A DNA stretch of 63,265 bases from Ophioceras dolichostomum (lineage: Eukaryota > Ascomycota > Sordariomycetes > Magnaporthales > Ophioceraceae): NCBI GenBank assembly GCA_003049485.1, contig PYST01000226.1, forward strand, positions 1 through 63,265, written 5' to 3'. The position numbers were made by a program, and so were the translations under genes. The first letter of the stretch is position 1; each line of letters begins with the position of its first letter. Of the stretch, positions 31,077 through 42,295 are shown one piece after another. A model generated the notes under the pieces. The model worked only from the letters and a program-made list of their open reading frames with translations. It was not told the DNA's origin and ran no database searches.

Positions 31077-32303
31077 CTAGTAGTATTCAGACAGAGGAGG
31101 CTGGATGCCCGGCCGACGAGGCTGATCGTCATCCGATGACCTCTGCCGCTTGCGCGACTTCATCTGCCGTTGGATGTGCGTATTTACCAGAAGCGCCGCC
31201 CTGTACAACTGGTCTTCACTGGAGTGTTCCCAGACAGAGAGTTGCGTATCGGGTGTGTGAGGTCGCTCTCCCGGCGAGTGAGGCTCTAAGGACGGCTCGT
31301 CGTCCCTCGTCTCTTCCACCTCGCCACAGAGAGTTGGCTCCGACCAAATCTCCGATCCGTGTCTTGATCGGGCCTCCTGTGTCGGCTCAAAATCAGCTCC
31401 CTCGTGGGGAGATTCGTCCGGGAGAGTTGGCGCCTTCGAGGGAAGGCGGACATTGTCTTGACAGAGAGGTTCCTCTATGCCCGTGGTAGATACTGGAGGC
31501 GTCGGAATAACGGGCAATGCCTCACCCTCGTCACCCTCGTCACCCTCGTCACCCTCGTCACCCTCGTCACCCTCGTCACCCTCGTCACCCTCGTCACCCT
31601 CGTCACCCTCGTCACCCTCGTCGTCCTCGTCGTCCTCGTCGTCCTCGTCGTCCATTGCACGGATGTGGTCGCAATCCTCCGGCGTAACAGTCCACGCCCA
31701 GTATATGGGGGTCGCGGGCTGGAGATCTTCAGAGAAGCAAGCGCTGGATACCACGATGTCTCGCAGCGCGGAGCCCACCTCAGTGGACGTGCATATGATG
31801 ATTCCCACAGCACCTTGCCTAAGGTTAACGAGCCGCAGCGACACCGAATCGCAAATGTGGTTCGGATTCGAATTAATGAGATCTGCCAGGCGGTCCTTGA
31901 GCACCGTGTCGAAGTAGATTTCGCGTGATAACTCGACGCGATGGAGTTGTTGGCCCGAGTGGCCTCCGCCATGCGGCCAGATGCGGCTTTGTCGCTGCGT
32001 CTGGGCGTAGTTCTCTCTCTCGCGGGCGATGATGTTGGCCACTAAAGTTTCCATGCTGTTGAAAATGCCGCCCACCCCTGCCTGACCCAAAGCCTCTATC
32101 ATGAGCAGAACCTCGGTAGACGATATGGCGTAGGGCTTTCGAAAGGGGTCGGGTGCGGTCGTGGGCTCCCTGGCGTTAGGAGCTCCAGCGCTCATCTCGT
32201 ACCCGGGGTCAAGATGACCACGGGGTAGCCCGTTCTCGGGGTAGAGATAGTCGTCGGCGTTGAACATTCTCCTTGTATGTTTCTTAGGAGAGGTCGATAT
32301 CAT
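31077..32303 (-). CDS. Hypothetical protein with acidic DEG repeat
   Basis: Single exon, 408 residues from the ATG at 32303. The N-terminal 210 residues look globular: PYAISSTEVLLMIEALGQAG, NIIARERENYAQTQRQ, and LVNLRQGAVGIIICTSTEVG in the middle, closing with IYWAWTVTPEDCDHIRAMDDE. Then comes a pure Asp/Glu/Gly tract coded by a minisatellite (31522-31652), followed by an acidic, Pro-rich linker and a basic C-terminus (RQMKSRKRQRSSDDDQPRR), a likely nuclear localisation signal. No family recognised. Histone- or chromatin-related binding is suggested only by the charge pattern. Confidence 0.6.
   Translation of the reverse strand: MISTSPKKHTRRMFNADDYLYPENGLPRGHLDPGYEMSAGAPNAREPTTAPDPFRKPYAISSTEVLLMIEALGQAGVGGIFNSMETLVANIIARERENYAQTQRQSRIWPHGGGHSGQQLHRVELSREIYFDTVLKDRLADLINSNPNHICDSVSLRLVNLRQGAVGIIICTSTEVGSALRDIVVSSACFSEDLQPATPIYWAWTVTPEDCDHIRAMDDEDDEDDEDDEGDEGDEGDEGDEGDEGDEGDEGDEGDEGDEGEALPVIPTPPVSTTGIEEPLCQDNVRLPSKAPTLPDESPHEGADFEPTQEARSRHGSEIWSEPTLCGEVEETRDDEPSLEPHSPGERPHTPDTQLSVWEHSSEDQLYRAALLVNTHIQRQMKSRKRQRSSDDDQPRRPGIQPPLSEYY
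31522..31652 (-). repeat. 9-bp minisatellite in the acidic repeat gene
   Basis: About eleven perfect head-to-tail copies of TCACCCTCG on the plus strand (31522-31620), followed by about three copies of the related TCGTCCTCG. Coding sense gives (DEG) units then (DDE) units. Unit length is a multiple of three, so copy-number change keeps the frame. Confidence 0.9.
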
Positions 32304-35300
32304 GGAGGTTGAGGAGCTTTTAGGCCCGTTTGGTGGTGCAATGCTCTATCCCCAGCACGACACAGATTAACAGAAGTTGTGGGAAAGAGAGATCAGATGT
32401 TTCGGAAAGAGGACAGGGCACATATTTATAGTAGATACCGAGGGACAAAGTTTTATGGCGGAGGGAGCTCCCAAAGGTTGTCCAAGACGTAGCTTCCATC
32501 ATAACTGCCTCTTCGAACGCGACTTCGCCGCTGGAGGTGTGATTTGGATTGCCCTCGCCAATTATGACGAACGTGGTAGACGCCTACAAGCCCAGAGGTC
32601 GGAGAGCTCTAGGCTTGCGCCGGGACTTTTAACCTCGAGGCGGGTGGTGATGCCGCTCTCTGGTGGGCAGGACGAGGCAGCGAGACAGGTCTGGCCAACA
32701 GAGGCGTAGCTTAGGGATTGGCTGGGCCAGAGAGAGAGGCGGGGGTTAATGAACAACGTCAGGACGGGAAGAATTTTTCGGCGGGAGAGCCATTGAGCCG
32801 TGCACTCAACTCGGGCAGGGACTGGTCACTGGATGTACTAAGTTTTAGATTCACCGAAGCATCCTGTGTAGAAAGCCTCATTCGTAGTAAAGGTACGATG
32901 CTCCCAGGGGTGTGAAAGAGAAAATGCGGCCTCGATTGGACGTTGTGCAGGCAAAAAAAGTAGGTCAGCCACTCTGTGACGCAACTCAGCCGCAGGGTTA
33001 CAACATCTACTCGGAGGCAAGGACTTGAGAAATAGCCTTGCGGTAGACAATAGATGACTTTGGCCATTAATTAGTGCGTTTTCGTCATCTCCAGTTAGTA
33101 GAAAAAGGATGTGACTAGCACACAAAGATCACAGAAGTTTAGTACTAATATGCTTGGGAAACCAGCTCGTTGACGTATTTTCTTGGAAGGAAGTTCTTTA
33201 CAGTTGTAATTACAAGATAATAGTCATTTGTTTTCATCGAGGACTCGCCACTCCGTGGATGGAATATCAGTCGAAGATTCAGGTTCCAGTGTATTCCAAG
33301 CTTACTACCTGCTTCTACTATCATTTCCCCCCTGCTCTCTCAGACAAGAGATCGCCATACCAAAGACATACTCTCCTCTACTGCGCCAGGGGTTATGCCT
33401 CGTCGGCCTCGCCTACGCAAAACTGTACACAGGCCTCAAGTGGACACACCCGGACCGGAATTTCCACGGAGCGGAAGATCTGGGACAACGCCAGTCGCCC
33501 ATGTCTCACTCTAACAACATCAGACAGTTCCCCAAGCCATCCCTTCCCATATTCTCAAAAGGGGAGTGGGTGGGATGCACTAGAATCCAATACAAGCTGT
33601 TGCGACGCCATAATTAGTAAAAGGGTCATTTTTCTTTCATTTTCAGTCTAGAAAGGCATTAATATTTGCCCGCGAGTGCGAGCATCCCGCTGTAAGACAA
33701 CCGCCAGGAGCGACCGGCCCAAGCTTTCAGCTATGTCTCCTACATCCAAAACTGCAAAAGAAGTAAAGCAACATCCCATGCGTGTCACGGCCTCGCCATC
33801 AATCCATTTCCTTAAGTGGGCTCCCCATGAACATAAAATAGGGCCTCATCTGATCAGAGCGGACCGGCGAGCGACTCTGTTTTCATACAGCCAGCTCTTA
33901 CACTCACTACACCACCACACCTCTCAAATCACTGTGACGACTACCGTGGTGCAGTCAACCTGCGCTCCGGTTCCTGTCCGTCTTGCCCGGCGTCTGTGAC
34001 AGAAGGGAGTTAGGTCTCATAAGCCCGCCGAAGAAAAGAGAGAAAGGAAGGATTGATGACATACGCAGAGAACTGGAGGGTAGGAGGGATTTGGCGATCT
34101 CTAGTAAACGAATAGACGTGAGATAGACGTGATGACGAACCGGGGAGGAGGACCTACATAATCTACCACCCTGATCTTATCTAGCCCAAAAGACTCCAAT
34201 AGCGAAAGTTCATCCGGCTATGATGGAGGACGCCACACCTACCAGGCACTACTGGCTGATGCTTCCATAGTAAGCCAAATAGCTTAGATTTAAAAAGATA
34301 CTAAGTTGGTTATTTCAGCACTGAACTCCATGATAAGGTGGCAAAAGTCGACCACTTAGCTTTTTATCATGTTGGCAGCCTCCCAGATTTTGAGGAAACT
34401 CTGAGCCTAAAATCTTAAGTGGTGTTGTTCGTTGTCCACTTCGCGACACTGATGATCAGGGGCAACCCTTACCAAGTCCGTTCCTGGTCGACACCCTCTC
34501 ACCGCTCAACAAGGCATAGCACTAGATGATTCTAGAGCCGTCGGAAAATCCAGCCGACAAGTGTCACCCTTCATTACCACTGTAGGTCTCTTTTGGTGAC
34601 CCAGTTCCCCCACGAAAACACACACGCACACACGCACACACATCCACCGACCATCCCCGTAGCTGTAACCTTCCATCCAGCATAATGCCTACACGCATCT
34701 CCTCACCTTGTCCAGTGCGGCTCCAAGACAAGTTTTACCGCAGCCGATCTGCGCCCCGGGTTGAGTAAGGTCTGGGGGTCTGGGGAAGTTGAATCTGCTC
34801 ATACTGGTAGGTAGGAGCCAGATATCTCGTGTTGCTTGCCAGTAACCTTGTTCCCTGTTCGTCAGTCACGAGTTCGTGGTCGTTGGTCCGTTCAGTGTTG
34901 GTCTCGGACGGGTTATCGCCGAGTTTTTTTTTTCTTTCTTCCAGTTGGTAAGTCAGCCAGGCGACACCTGAGTGACCGACTGAAGTGCAAGAGGGAATCA
35001 ATCATGTAATGTGTCATTTTCTGGACTGGTGATTCTGTTTTGTATAGGTATACAGAAATGACATATCAAAAACCAAACGAAATGAAACTCATAACGTGTG
35101 CTGATGGACTGGTAGGTGTACAGTGTTGATGACAGTTTTTGCCTCGAGGCATCAAAGTATAATGTAAAACTGCCTAGGTAGTGTAGTAGAATGAGAGTTG
35201 GCAAAATAAGTCATTGTTCGTTGATCTTTCCTCCCTCCTCATCTTCCTCCCACTGAGATCCTCCCTCCACGGTCAGCAACCTACGAGCTGAACTAGGTAA

Positions 35301-35493
35301 TCAACCAACACTCAAAACATCCTCCAACCCTGTCTGTAGGCAGGCAACTCCCCCCTCCCCCATCCATAAGCCAGCTGATAGACCTTCGACTGCCTCGTTT
35401 TAGGAGGAGGAATAACAGCATCAAGTGGATGCGGCGCCCTCGCTATGCCCGCCTTGAGCGGTTCACGACAGGCGAGTCGACTGGCGTGCTCAT
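32304..35493. other. Gene-poor region
   Basis: No convincing gene. Open frames of 100-165 codons on the plus strand (33154-33651, 33676-33999) lack recognisable domains. A CA-type microsatellite lies near 34618-34645. Confidence 0.5.
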
Positions 35494-35766
35494 CTACGAC
35501 ATATCGGACGGGCTCGGCTTCTCGTCGCCCACATGCATGCTCCACATGCTACTGGAGTTGCCCAGCTCCGCCGTCGTGGCCGACGTGGTGGCAGTCCTCC
35601 TGGGCGCCTGATTCCGTAGATGGCCGCCGAACCGGCGCCACTGGCCAAAGTGGCACTGCTGCCCCCTCAGCCGCTGCCGCGTTATGTCGTGGCGTATCTT
35701 GGTCTGAAGTCTTTTATCGGATGCAACGTTAGACTTGCGTGATCTCTACCTGCTTCAGGCTTGGCA

Positions 35767-35777
35767 GGGGGGGGGGG
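35767..35777 (+). repeat. G11 homopolymer
   Basis: Run of eleven G next to the duplicated segment; a likely site of sequencing error and frame loss. Confidence 0.8.
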
Positions 35778-35789
35778 TGGATGCAATGT

Positions 35790-36018
35790 TGGTGCAAGCC
35801 ACTCAGTTGACAATGTTGTGGACATGTCGGGTCCTGCCACGTTGGATCTGTGCAAGTCCCCTCGCCGTACGACATGCCCGTGCTATTTGTTGTGCTCTCG
35901 TCCNTGGTGCAAGCCACTCAGTTGACAATGTTGTGGACATGTCGGGTCCTGCCACGTTGGATCTGTGCAAGTCCCCTCGCCGTACGACATGCCCGTGCTA
36001 TTTGTTGTGCTCTCGTCC
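35790..36018. repeat. 114-bp direct duplication around a single N
   Basis: 35790-35903 and 35905-36018 are identical by eye and separated only by the N at 35904. This looks like a contig join with untrimmed overlap. Confidence 0.9.
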
Positions 36019-36248
36019 TTGCAGAGCCCGTTGAAGCGGCACGCCGCCACTGAGCCACAGCATATGCTCACTTCGGCCGCTGGGTCGCATGGCACGTCCA
36101 ACGCCTGCCTCATTCCTGGAAAGAAGCAGAGATTCACGGTGTGCACGGCGGTCAACTCGGCTAGCGCTAGGAGGAAGGCCGGCAGTAGCAGTTGCCTGCG
36201 CAGCGATGATCTTAAACGTGTGATGATGACGAGAGCGGCGGAGTGATG

Positions 36249-39200
36249 AGAGAGAAGTCGGGAAAGGTAGAAAGGTATCTTTCTGAGTTATGAAGAGTAA
36301 TGCATCTTGTTAAGAGGATCAAAGAGTGATAGATACTTTAGCAGGGCAAAACCAACACGCACAATGGATGGATGGACATGAAGATAGAGGAGAAAAACAG
36401 AAGAGAGCAATCGGGGAAAGGGAATCCAGAAAGGAAGTAGAGCCGTATAGATCGGGCAACGAGCTGATCTTAACATTCCTCCCAGCCATCATTGGGAAGT
36501 CTACTCTTGAGCTGGGACACGGGGGATTGATCGATCAGCTATGGGAGACTGATTAGCCCAGGCCCCTTCAGGGATCATCGGCCAGGCATGTCGATGCGGG
36601 TCAACGCCATCCGACGGGTAGTGACATCTGCTAACAAGATGGAGGTCATGTCTTGACGCTTCTTGACGCTTCCTGAGGCTCCTATTTGCTTGGAAGTTCT
36701 AGTCGTGTGGAGTTTGGGTCGGCACTTGGAGCCCGAGAACGGGGGCTTAGGGTATTGGGATCGACGTCCTATAATCATCTTCAGACGGTGAACCGTTGGT
36801 AGGGGTGGGCAAGACGGCTCATTCAATTGTTAGGGAACGAATTACAGTAGGAGTCCTTCACCCAATATTGTGTGCTTGCTCGGGAGCAGTGTGAGATGAC
36901 TTCTGAGAGCCAAGCATCGTCACACGTGCGCATAAGAAAGCCAGGGCACAGGGGCAGTTCGGTGTCATGAGAATACAGAGGGATATCTTGGGAAGGCTGG
37001 GATGGACTGGCACTTGCCTCGTGCCCCTTGCCTCGTGCCCCATGCCTCGGGTCCGATGCCTCGTATTCGACCTCATTCACTGCGCTCTTTTTATCGAGCG
37101 CACCCATGCCAAGCCCTCGGTCAAAGCCTAGGGCAAAGGAGAAGACAACAGTTGCAAACAATATCCTTCGCGCAACTTGCAAGGAATAGGCGTTGGGGAA
37201 TGGCAAGCTTGGTGAGGTTATCATGGCTCCAGCCGAACGGCGGCTGGGAATTGCCTGCTCGCCGCCAGGCCTGTAACTCTGCCAACAAGGCGCATTAAGT
37301 CTCGGCCGCTTTTCCTCAGGCAGCCTGGCCCTCAGCGAGCAGGAATCGGACATCCGGGACCGAACCATCCATGCGATCCCTTTTCTGCTTTAGAATAAGG
37401 CGAACGATCGTGCCTTTTGAGGAGAGAGCCTTGCGCGACCGGTTCTTTTGTCTGCCAAGAAATTAGCCAGAAGTCTTGTCCGGGGCGGGAAAGACAGACT
37501 GGTCTTCCGACAGGGGTCGCTGCAGGCAACAGCCAGGGGGAGAGAGGCTTCGGTGATGAGCTGAAAATCTCCCCGCAGATCCATTACCTAAAGCTTTAGG
37601 CAGGCTGCGATAATATCTTGTCAATTGGTCCGGTTCGTCTTAATCAGTGAACTGCTGGCTCTGAGTGGTTGTACGGCATGCTCTTTATCCGGTTGATGGG
37701 TAGCACGACGTCCGCCAGCTCGAAGGTGGTCGGGACGACATCCCATTTCCAGAAAGTGCACAAATTTTTGGAGCAATCCAGCCCCATAGAGCGAAGAGGG
37801 CAAGATAAGAAAGAACAACCACCGGAGGCGCCTGCACGACCCGGCCGAAGCAAGCAGGGAATTCAAAAGCGTAGAGCGGAGTGAGCGGCCGCGCCACGAC
37901 TTTTCGAGAGCCCGAATTGATCTCGAAAGCTTGAGACGATACGTTATACAGCCGATAAGAGGCGGTGGACAAGCTGAAGAAAGTGCCATGACGTCCGGTC
38001 GCAAGTCGGGCGCGGACGTTCTGGAGGTAAGACTTGGGGTCGCTGACATAACGACGGCACGAAGCGGAGCCAGCGGATGGCGCCGTTCGAGGGGCAAAAG
38101 CTTGATTTTCTAGCGACCGCTCTCCGCCATCACATTCCATCACCCGATCAATCCGACGAACTTAATGCCCTTATTCGTCTGCTTCTGTTCCTCGCATCGA
38201 CGCTGTCCATCCGGTCACCGTTTCTGTCCTACCGACCGAAAGGGAAAGGATTTGCCGTCATTTCCAGCCTAGCCAAGCACGACAGGGTGGGACGCTAGTC
38301 TAGCTCGCCCGGCTGGAAGGGAGAAAGAGCGTTATCTCGGAGCCCAACATCCTACCTGTCTGTCTAGCTTCCTCTTTGCATCATGATATGCAGTGCAAGC
38401 TAGCAAAAAGCGAGCTGTTCACAAGTGATTGATGAACAAGCTGCAAGGAGACCATCACCAAGCAAGTGCTGTATCCACCCACACCTGACAAGTCTGACCG
38501 GCAGGCACAGCTGTTGGTCGGGCAAGTCGTGTTCCGCAGCCCGCCCTGCTGGCGCTGCGTGGCCTTCTCACTGGCCCCTGCCGTCCTGATTCCTCCCCTT
38601 CGCCCCTCGCCTTCTCCCCGTCCCTCTCACTAACCCCAGTCGGGTCGCACCACCACTGCGTCCAAACCACAACCCACGCAATGTACGTATACCAACCACC
38701 CCTAATCCTTCTGGTTTCTTGGCCATAGCCGCATATCCGTCTCCGTCTCTCTCACTGTCTCTCTCACCGCATGGTGCTCAGAGAGTTTCAGTTAGGTAAG
38801 GTCGCGGGAAACAAGCGAGCGGTTTGTAAGAATGGGGCTTGCAGCAAGCTGCCTACTTCCTCCTAATCTCTGACCGATTGCCTATTCGAGTCCAGCCGGC
38901 CATCCAGTGTGTGGCCCGAAGGCGTTTCGTTAGACTGGCACAGAAGAGTACTTCGTAACAGGGCCTTCAAACGCGAAGGCGATTGATCATACCGTATTTA
39001 TTTAGAAACCAACCGCCCGCCCCCTTCAGAGCCGCATTCTCGGCCCTGACACCTTTCGCCCAACTTTGCTGTTTCTCTCCGTCTGTCCTTTCCCCCCTTC
39101 GTGTTTCTTCCCCTCCTTCCTTTCGTCCCATTAGGTTCTCCAGGAAAACACCAGACCGACTATTCACTCGGCCAACTCGGGGAGCATCAGAAGCCAAAGC

Positions 39201-39593
39201 TGTGCTTTTATTCGCCGTGAGTTGGCAGACAAGCATCGCCAAGCTACCTGCCTACTCGGGGCTCCCACAATCGCCGGGCTCCTTCGACCCCACCAACCGC
39301 AATCTTGCGGTCAATACAGGGCTGGCCAGGCAGACTCCAATTGTTGGTCGGTCAAGTCTCGCCAGACCACCCACTCCGACGTGGCGTCCACACCCGAGCT
39401 CCCTGGGAAAATTCACAATTGCCTGAGGAGCCAGAAGCACAAGGATTCCTGTTGTTTTTTCATGCCCTGATTTCTGCCATTTCCTCTTTTCGTGCGCCCT
39501 GTCCTGGTCCTTAACTCTTCTTCTTTTCATCCCAACCTTCGTCCCAAGCGGGCGGCGGTTGAGTTGAATCGAGAACCTTGGAGAACGAAAACC
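36249..39593. other. Gene-poor region
   Basis: No gene recognised; overlapping frames on both strands (for example minus 36823-37368 and 37621-38143) have no recognisable domains. A 14-bp tandem repeat lies at 37014-37069. The last 500 bases are pyrimidine-rich, as expected of the promoter of the next gene. Confidence 0.5.
37014..37069 (+). repeat. Four copies of a 14-bp unit
   Basis: TTGCCTCGTGCCCC twice, then ATGCCTCGGGTCCG and ATGCCTCGTATTCG. Non-coding as far as can be seen. Confidence 0.8.
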
Positions 39594-41659
39594 ATGTCGT
39601 CCCAGCGAACCCCGTCTCCTTCTCCGCCTCCTTCGGCGACCCGTCGGGCGCGGGACCCCTCTCGTGGTCGAGACGATCGCGTCCGCTCCGAGTCTCAGCC
39701 AAGAGCACTAACGCTACGGGCGGATACCCGAACCCCGCCCCCTCTCAACCGCACACATTCCAGCTCGCCCTCCGGTAACCGTCACCGCAGTCGCAGCAGG
39801 GCACCGCCAGGCGATGCCAAGTCCAGGGGAAGGCGGCCGAGCCCCGACGACCGAAAACGCAGAAGCGACTCGATATCGTCGTCCTCCTCAGGTTCGTCTC
39901 GGCGAGGACGCAACAAGCGCAACGACGACAAATCTCTGGTGAAGAGGGCCACATCGACGAACGGAGCAAATCGGAAGAAGGACGACTATGACAGCCGCCG
40001 TCGTCGCAGCTACAGTAGCAGCAGCAGCAGCTCGAGGTCGTCCTCGTCTTCGGGATCATCAAACCACAAGCGCAAGCCCGAGAAGCCCAAGAAGCTGAAG
40101 AAGAAGGAACTGCTCAAGCAGTCGGTCCCCTATCTCGCAGCCATTGGCGCCACCACATATGCATTCCACAAGTTTTGGCCCAAGGGTTGGATCTACGGCG
40201 AGCACGACGATTGTAAGTTTCCCGCTAGCCCCAATTCTGTACCTGTTCGTCCGTTCCCGTTCGCATCCCGCCGACTTGAGACCGCACGAGTCAGAACCGG
40301 GTGCGGACTGGTAACGGGCGACGACGGAAGCTTATGTCATTTCTGAGTAACCAACCAACCAACTAACCAACCCTGTCTTACACGACAGGGGAGAAACACG
40401 GCCATGGCCACCACCACCCACCCAAGAAACCTGTCGAAGAGGTCAGAGGCCGCGCCGACCAGGCCCTCGACAAGGCCGAGCGAGACCTTGACCGAGCCGC
40501 CGCCCGACTCGGCCCGCTCGAGCCTGCCCCACCACCCTCTCGCTCCGTTGTCGGGTCAGTCGGGACCGCCAACAGCGATCCCCTGCCGGGCCAGCCCGAT
40601 TCGAAGGGCGGCGGCCGCTACGACTACCTCCGCGACGCACCGGGCAGGCGGTCCATCGCCGCAGCTGGTGGTCGGGACCGCACTGGCAGCGACTCGGGCT
40701 ACTACATCGAGCGCGGCGAACGCGGCGAGCGTATCTTGTGGGTCGACGAGCGTGGCCGCCCCGTCAGTCCGCCACCACCAGCGAGGCGTAGCACCGGCTC
40801 TCCGCCCAGGCGCGACAGGGAGTTCGTGACGGCAGCTGCGGTCGGCGGGGCTGCAGCGGCGGTGGCCACGGCTGCAGCGATGAGGCGGCCGGATCCTGCC
40901 GAACCGCCGCCACCGCGAATGATCGAGCGGTCGTCGAGGGAGACGGTCGAGCTCAGGGAGCGGGACCGAGACCGAGACCGAGACCGAGACCGGGAGCGGG
41001 AGCGGGAGCGCCGAGACGCGGAGTACGACCGCCTGCTGGAGCGCGAGTGGCAGCGCGATCAGGAGTTGGCGCGTAAGCGGGAGCGCGAGCTCGCCCGCGC
41101 GGACAGGGCTGCAGCACCTCCGCGAGAATACTGGGTCGACCAGAACGGCCGCCCTGTTAGCCCCCCGCCGCCGTCGACGAAGAAGAAGCACCGCGAGAGG
41201 GGATCCTACGACCGGCTTCCTTGGGAGCAGCAACAGGCGCAGCGCTACGCCGACAACTACGACGACGGCGCGCTGCCGCCCCTGGCACCAGAGCCACCAC
41301 CGTTCTCACGGGACACCGTCGAGAGGGTAGTCTACCACCAGCAGGACATCACCAGCAGCAACTCCTCGCCGCCGCCGCCGCCGCTGCCACGGGAGGTGGT
41401 CATCAAGCCGAGCAAGCGGGAGAAGAAACAACGAGAGCGGGAGCGGATGGAGCGCGAGCTGCTTGAGCACGACCTGGCGGTGCACGACCACCAGAATCTG
41501 CTGCTGGAGCCGGCGCCGCCTCGCGCTGCCGAGTACGTGTACTTCGAACAGCTGCAGCCGCAGCAGCAGCGGGAGCAGCGGGAGGAGCTGCCGGTGCGGA
41601 TCCGGCATGCGAGCCCGTCGAGGAGGATGGATAGGGATTTTGTTTACCCTGGTTACTGA
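39594..41659 (+). CDS. Arg/Ser/Asp-rich protein with WVDxxGRPVSPPPP repeats, two exons
   Basis: Predicted 629 residues; exons 39594-40212 and 40389-41659. The N-terminal 180 residues are RS-like disorder (phospho-rich Ser/Arg/Pro and Ser runs). A basic segment (KRKPEKPKKLKKKELLKQ) then leads into a short hydrophobic stretch VPYLAAIGATTYAFHKFWPK that may be a membrane or mitochondrial anchor, and after the junction HGHGHHHPPKK. Two copies of a (L/Y)WVD(E/Q)xGRPVSPPPP motif (near residues 320 and 460) flank an Ala/Val-rich zipper (TAAAVGGAAAAVATAAAM) and a Glu/Arg/Asp dipeptide tract (RDRDRDRDRDRERER), probably helical. Similar RD-rich, glycine-zipper proteins are widespread in Pezizomycotina with unknown function. 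Confidence 0.75.
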
Positions 41660-42295
41660 GTTACTGAGGACCGGGGGAGCTTTGTTGGGTGGGGGTCATG
41701 TCATCTCGAGGGGCATTTTTCCTTTATTTTGCAGCGACAGCTACGCACATAATGACTGATGATGAATAGATGGTCTTAGCGCGTGTGCTCCTTCTATTAC
41801 GGTATTTCCTTCTCTCTGGTTCACATCACTTTCCACGGCGCATGGGAATGGGAATGAGTTATGGAATGGGCGAGCAACGAAACCATAACAGCCATACTGT
41901 TGGAGATCTCTGAAGGGCTGGGCTTTCATTTGGGTTGCTACCCTACGGCATGCCAACAGGGTAGCTATGAAGCTAGAAATCATATCTCATCATTTCTGTC
42001 ACGTAATAGCCTCCATAGATGTCGAGTTATGCTTATCTCCCAGATCCAGCACATCATGCAGCCTCTTATCCTTCTACTGCATGGCGGCGTATTGACACTC
42101 CTATCTACCCGCCTACCACCGACGTCACTACCCTAGAGTAAGTAGCCAGCAAGTCCATCCCGAAGCAATAGTTTAAGTCAAAAAGCCACCCACGTGTCAC
42201 CCGCGAATGCTATTCTATCTTCTGCAAAATGTATCATCACCCTCAAAATCAGATAGCCTGTCTTTTATCTCGCAAGCCACAACAAGCTCAAGTCA
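41660..42295. other. Convergent intergenic region
   Basis: Between the 3' ends of the RS-rich gene and ELG1. Nothing recognised. Confidence 0.5.

Larger units (their letters stand above)
35494..36248 (-). pseudogene. Cys-rich secreted/membrane protein gene interrupted by an assembly join
   Basis: The minus strand reads a hydrophobic leader (RRQLLLPAFLLALAELTAV), then NLCFFPGMRQALDVPCDP, VSICCGSVAACRFNGLCKD and GEGTCTDPTWQDPTCPQHC. This is the C(Y/F)-P...PC...CC...C..NGLC...CTDPTW..P.CP..C pattern of a large family of filamentous-ascomycete secreted or single-pass membrane proteins. After this the sequence is duplicated around an N (35790-36018). Beyond a G11 run, a basic segment (KIRHDITRQRLRG) and a tail TAELGNSSSMWSMHVGDEKP ending at a TAG (35496-35494) look like the cytosolic part. 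No in-frame ATG precedes the leader, and the expected membrane helix is missing. The break is probably assembly error more than biology, so boundaries are approximate. Confidence 0.5.

Noticed and set aside
37621..38143. Genes on the minus strand in the gene-poor region
   Set aside because: Two overlapping frames both look open; neither has a recognisable domain or plausible splice structure.
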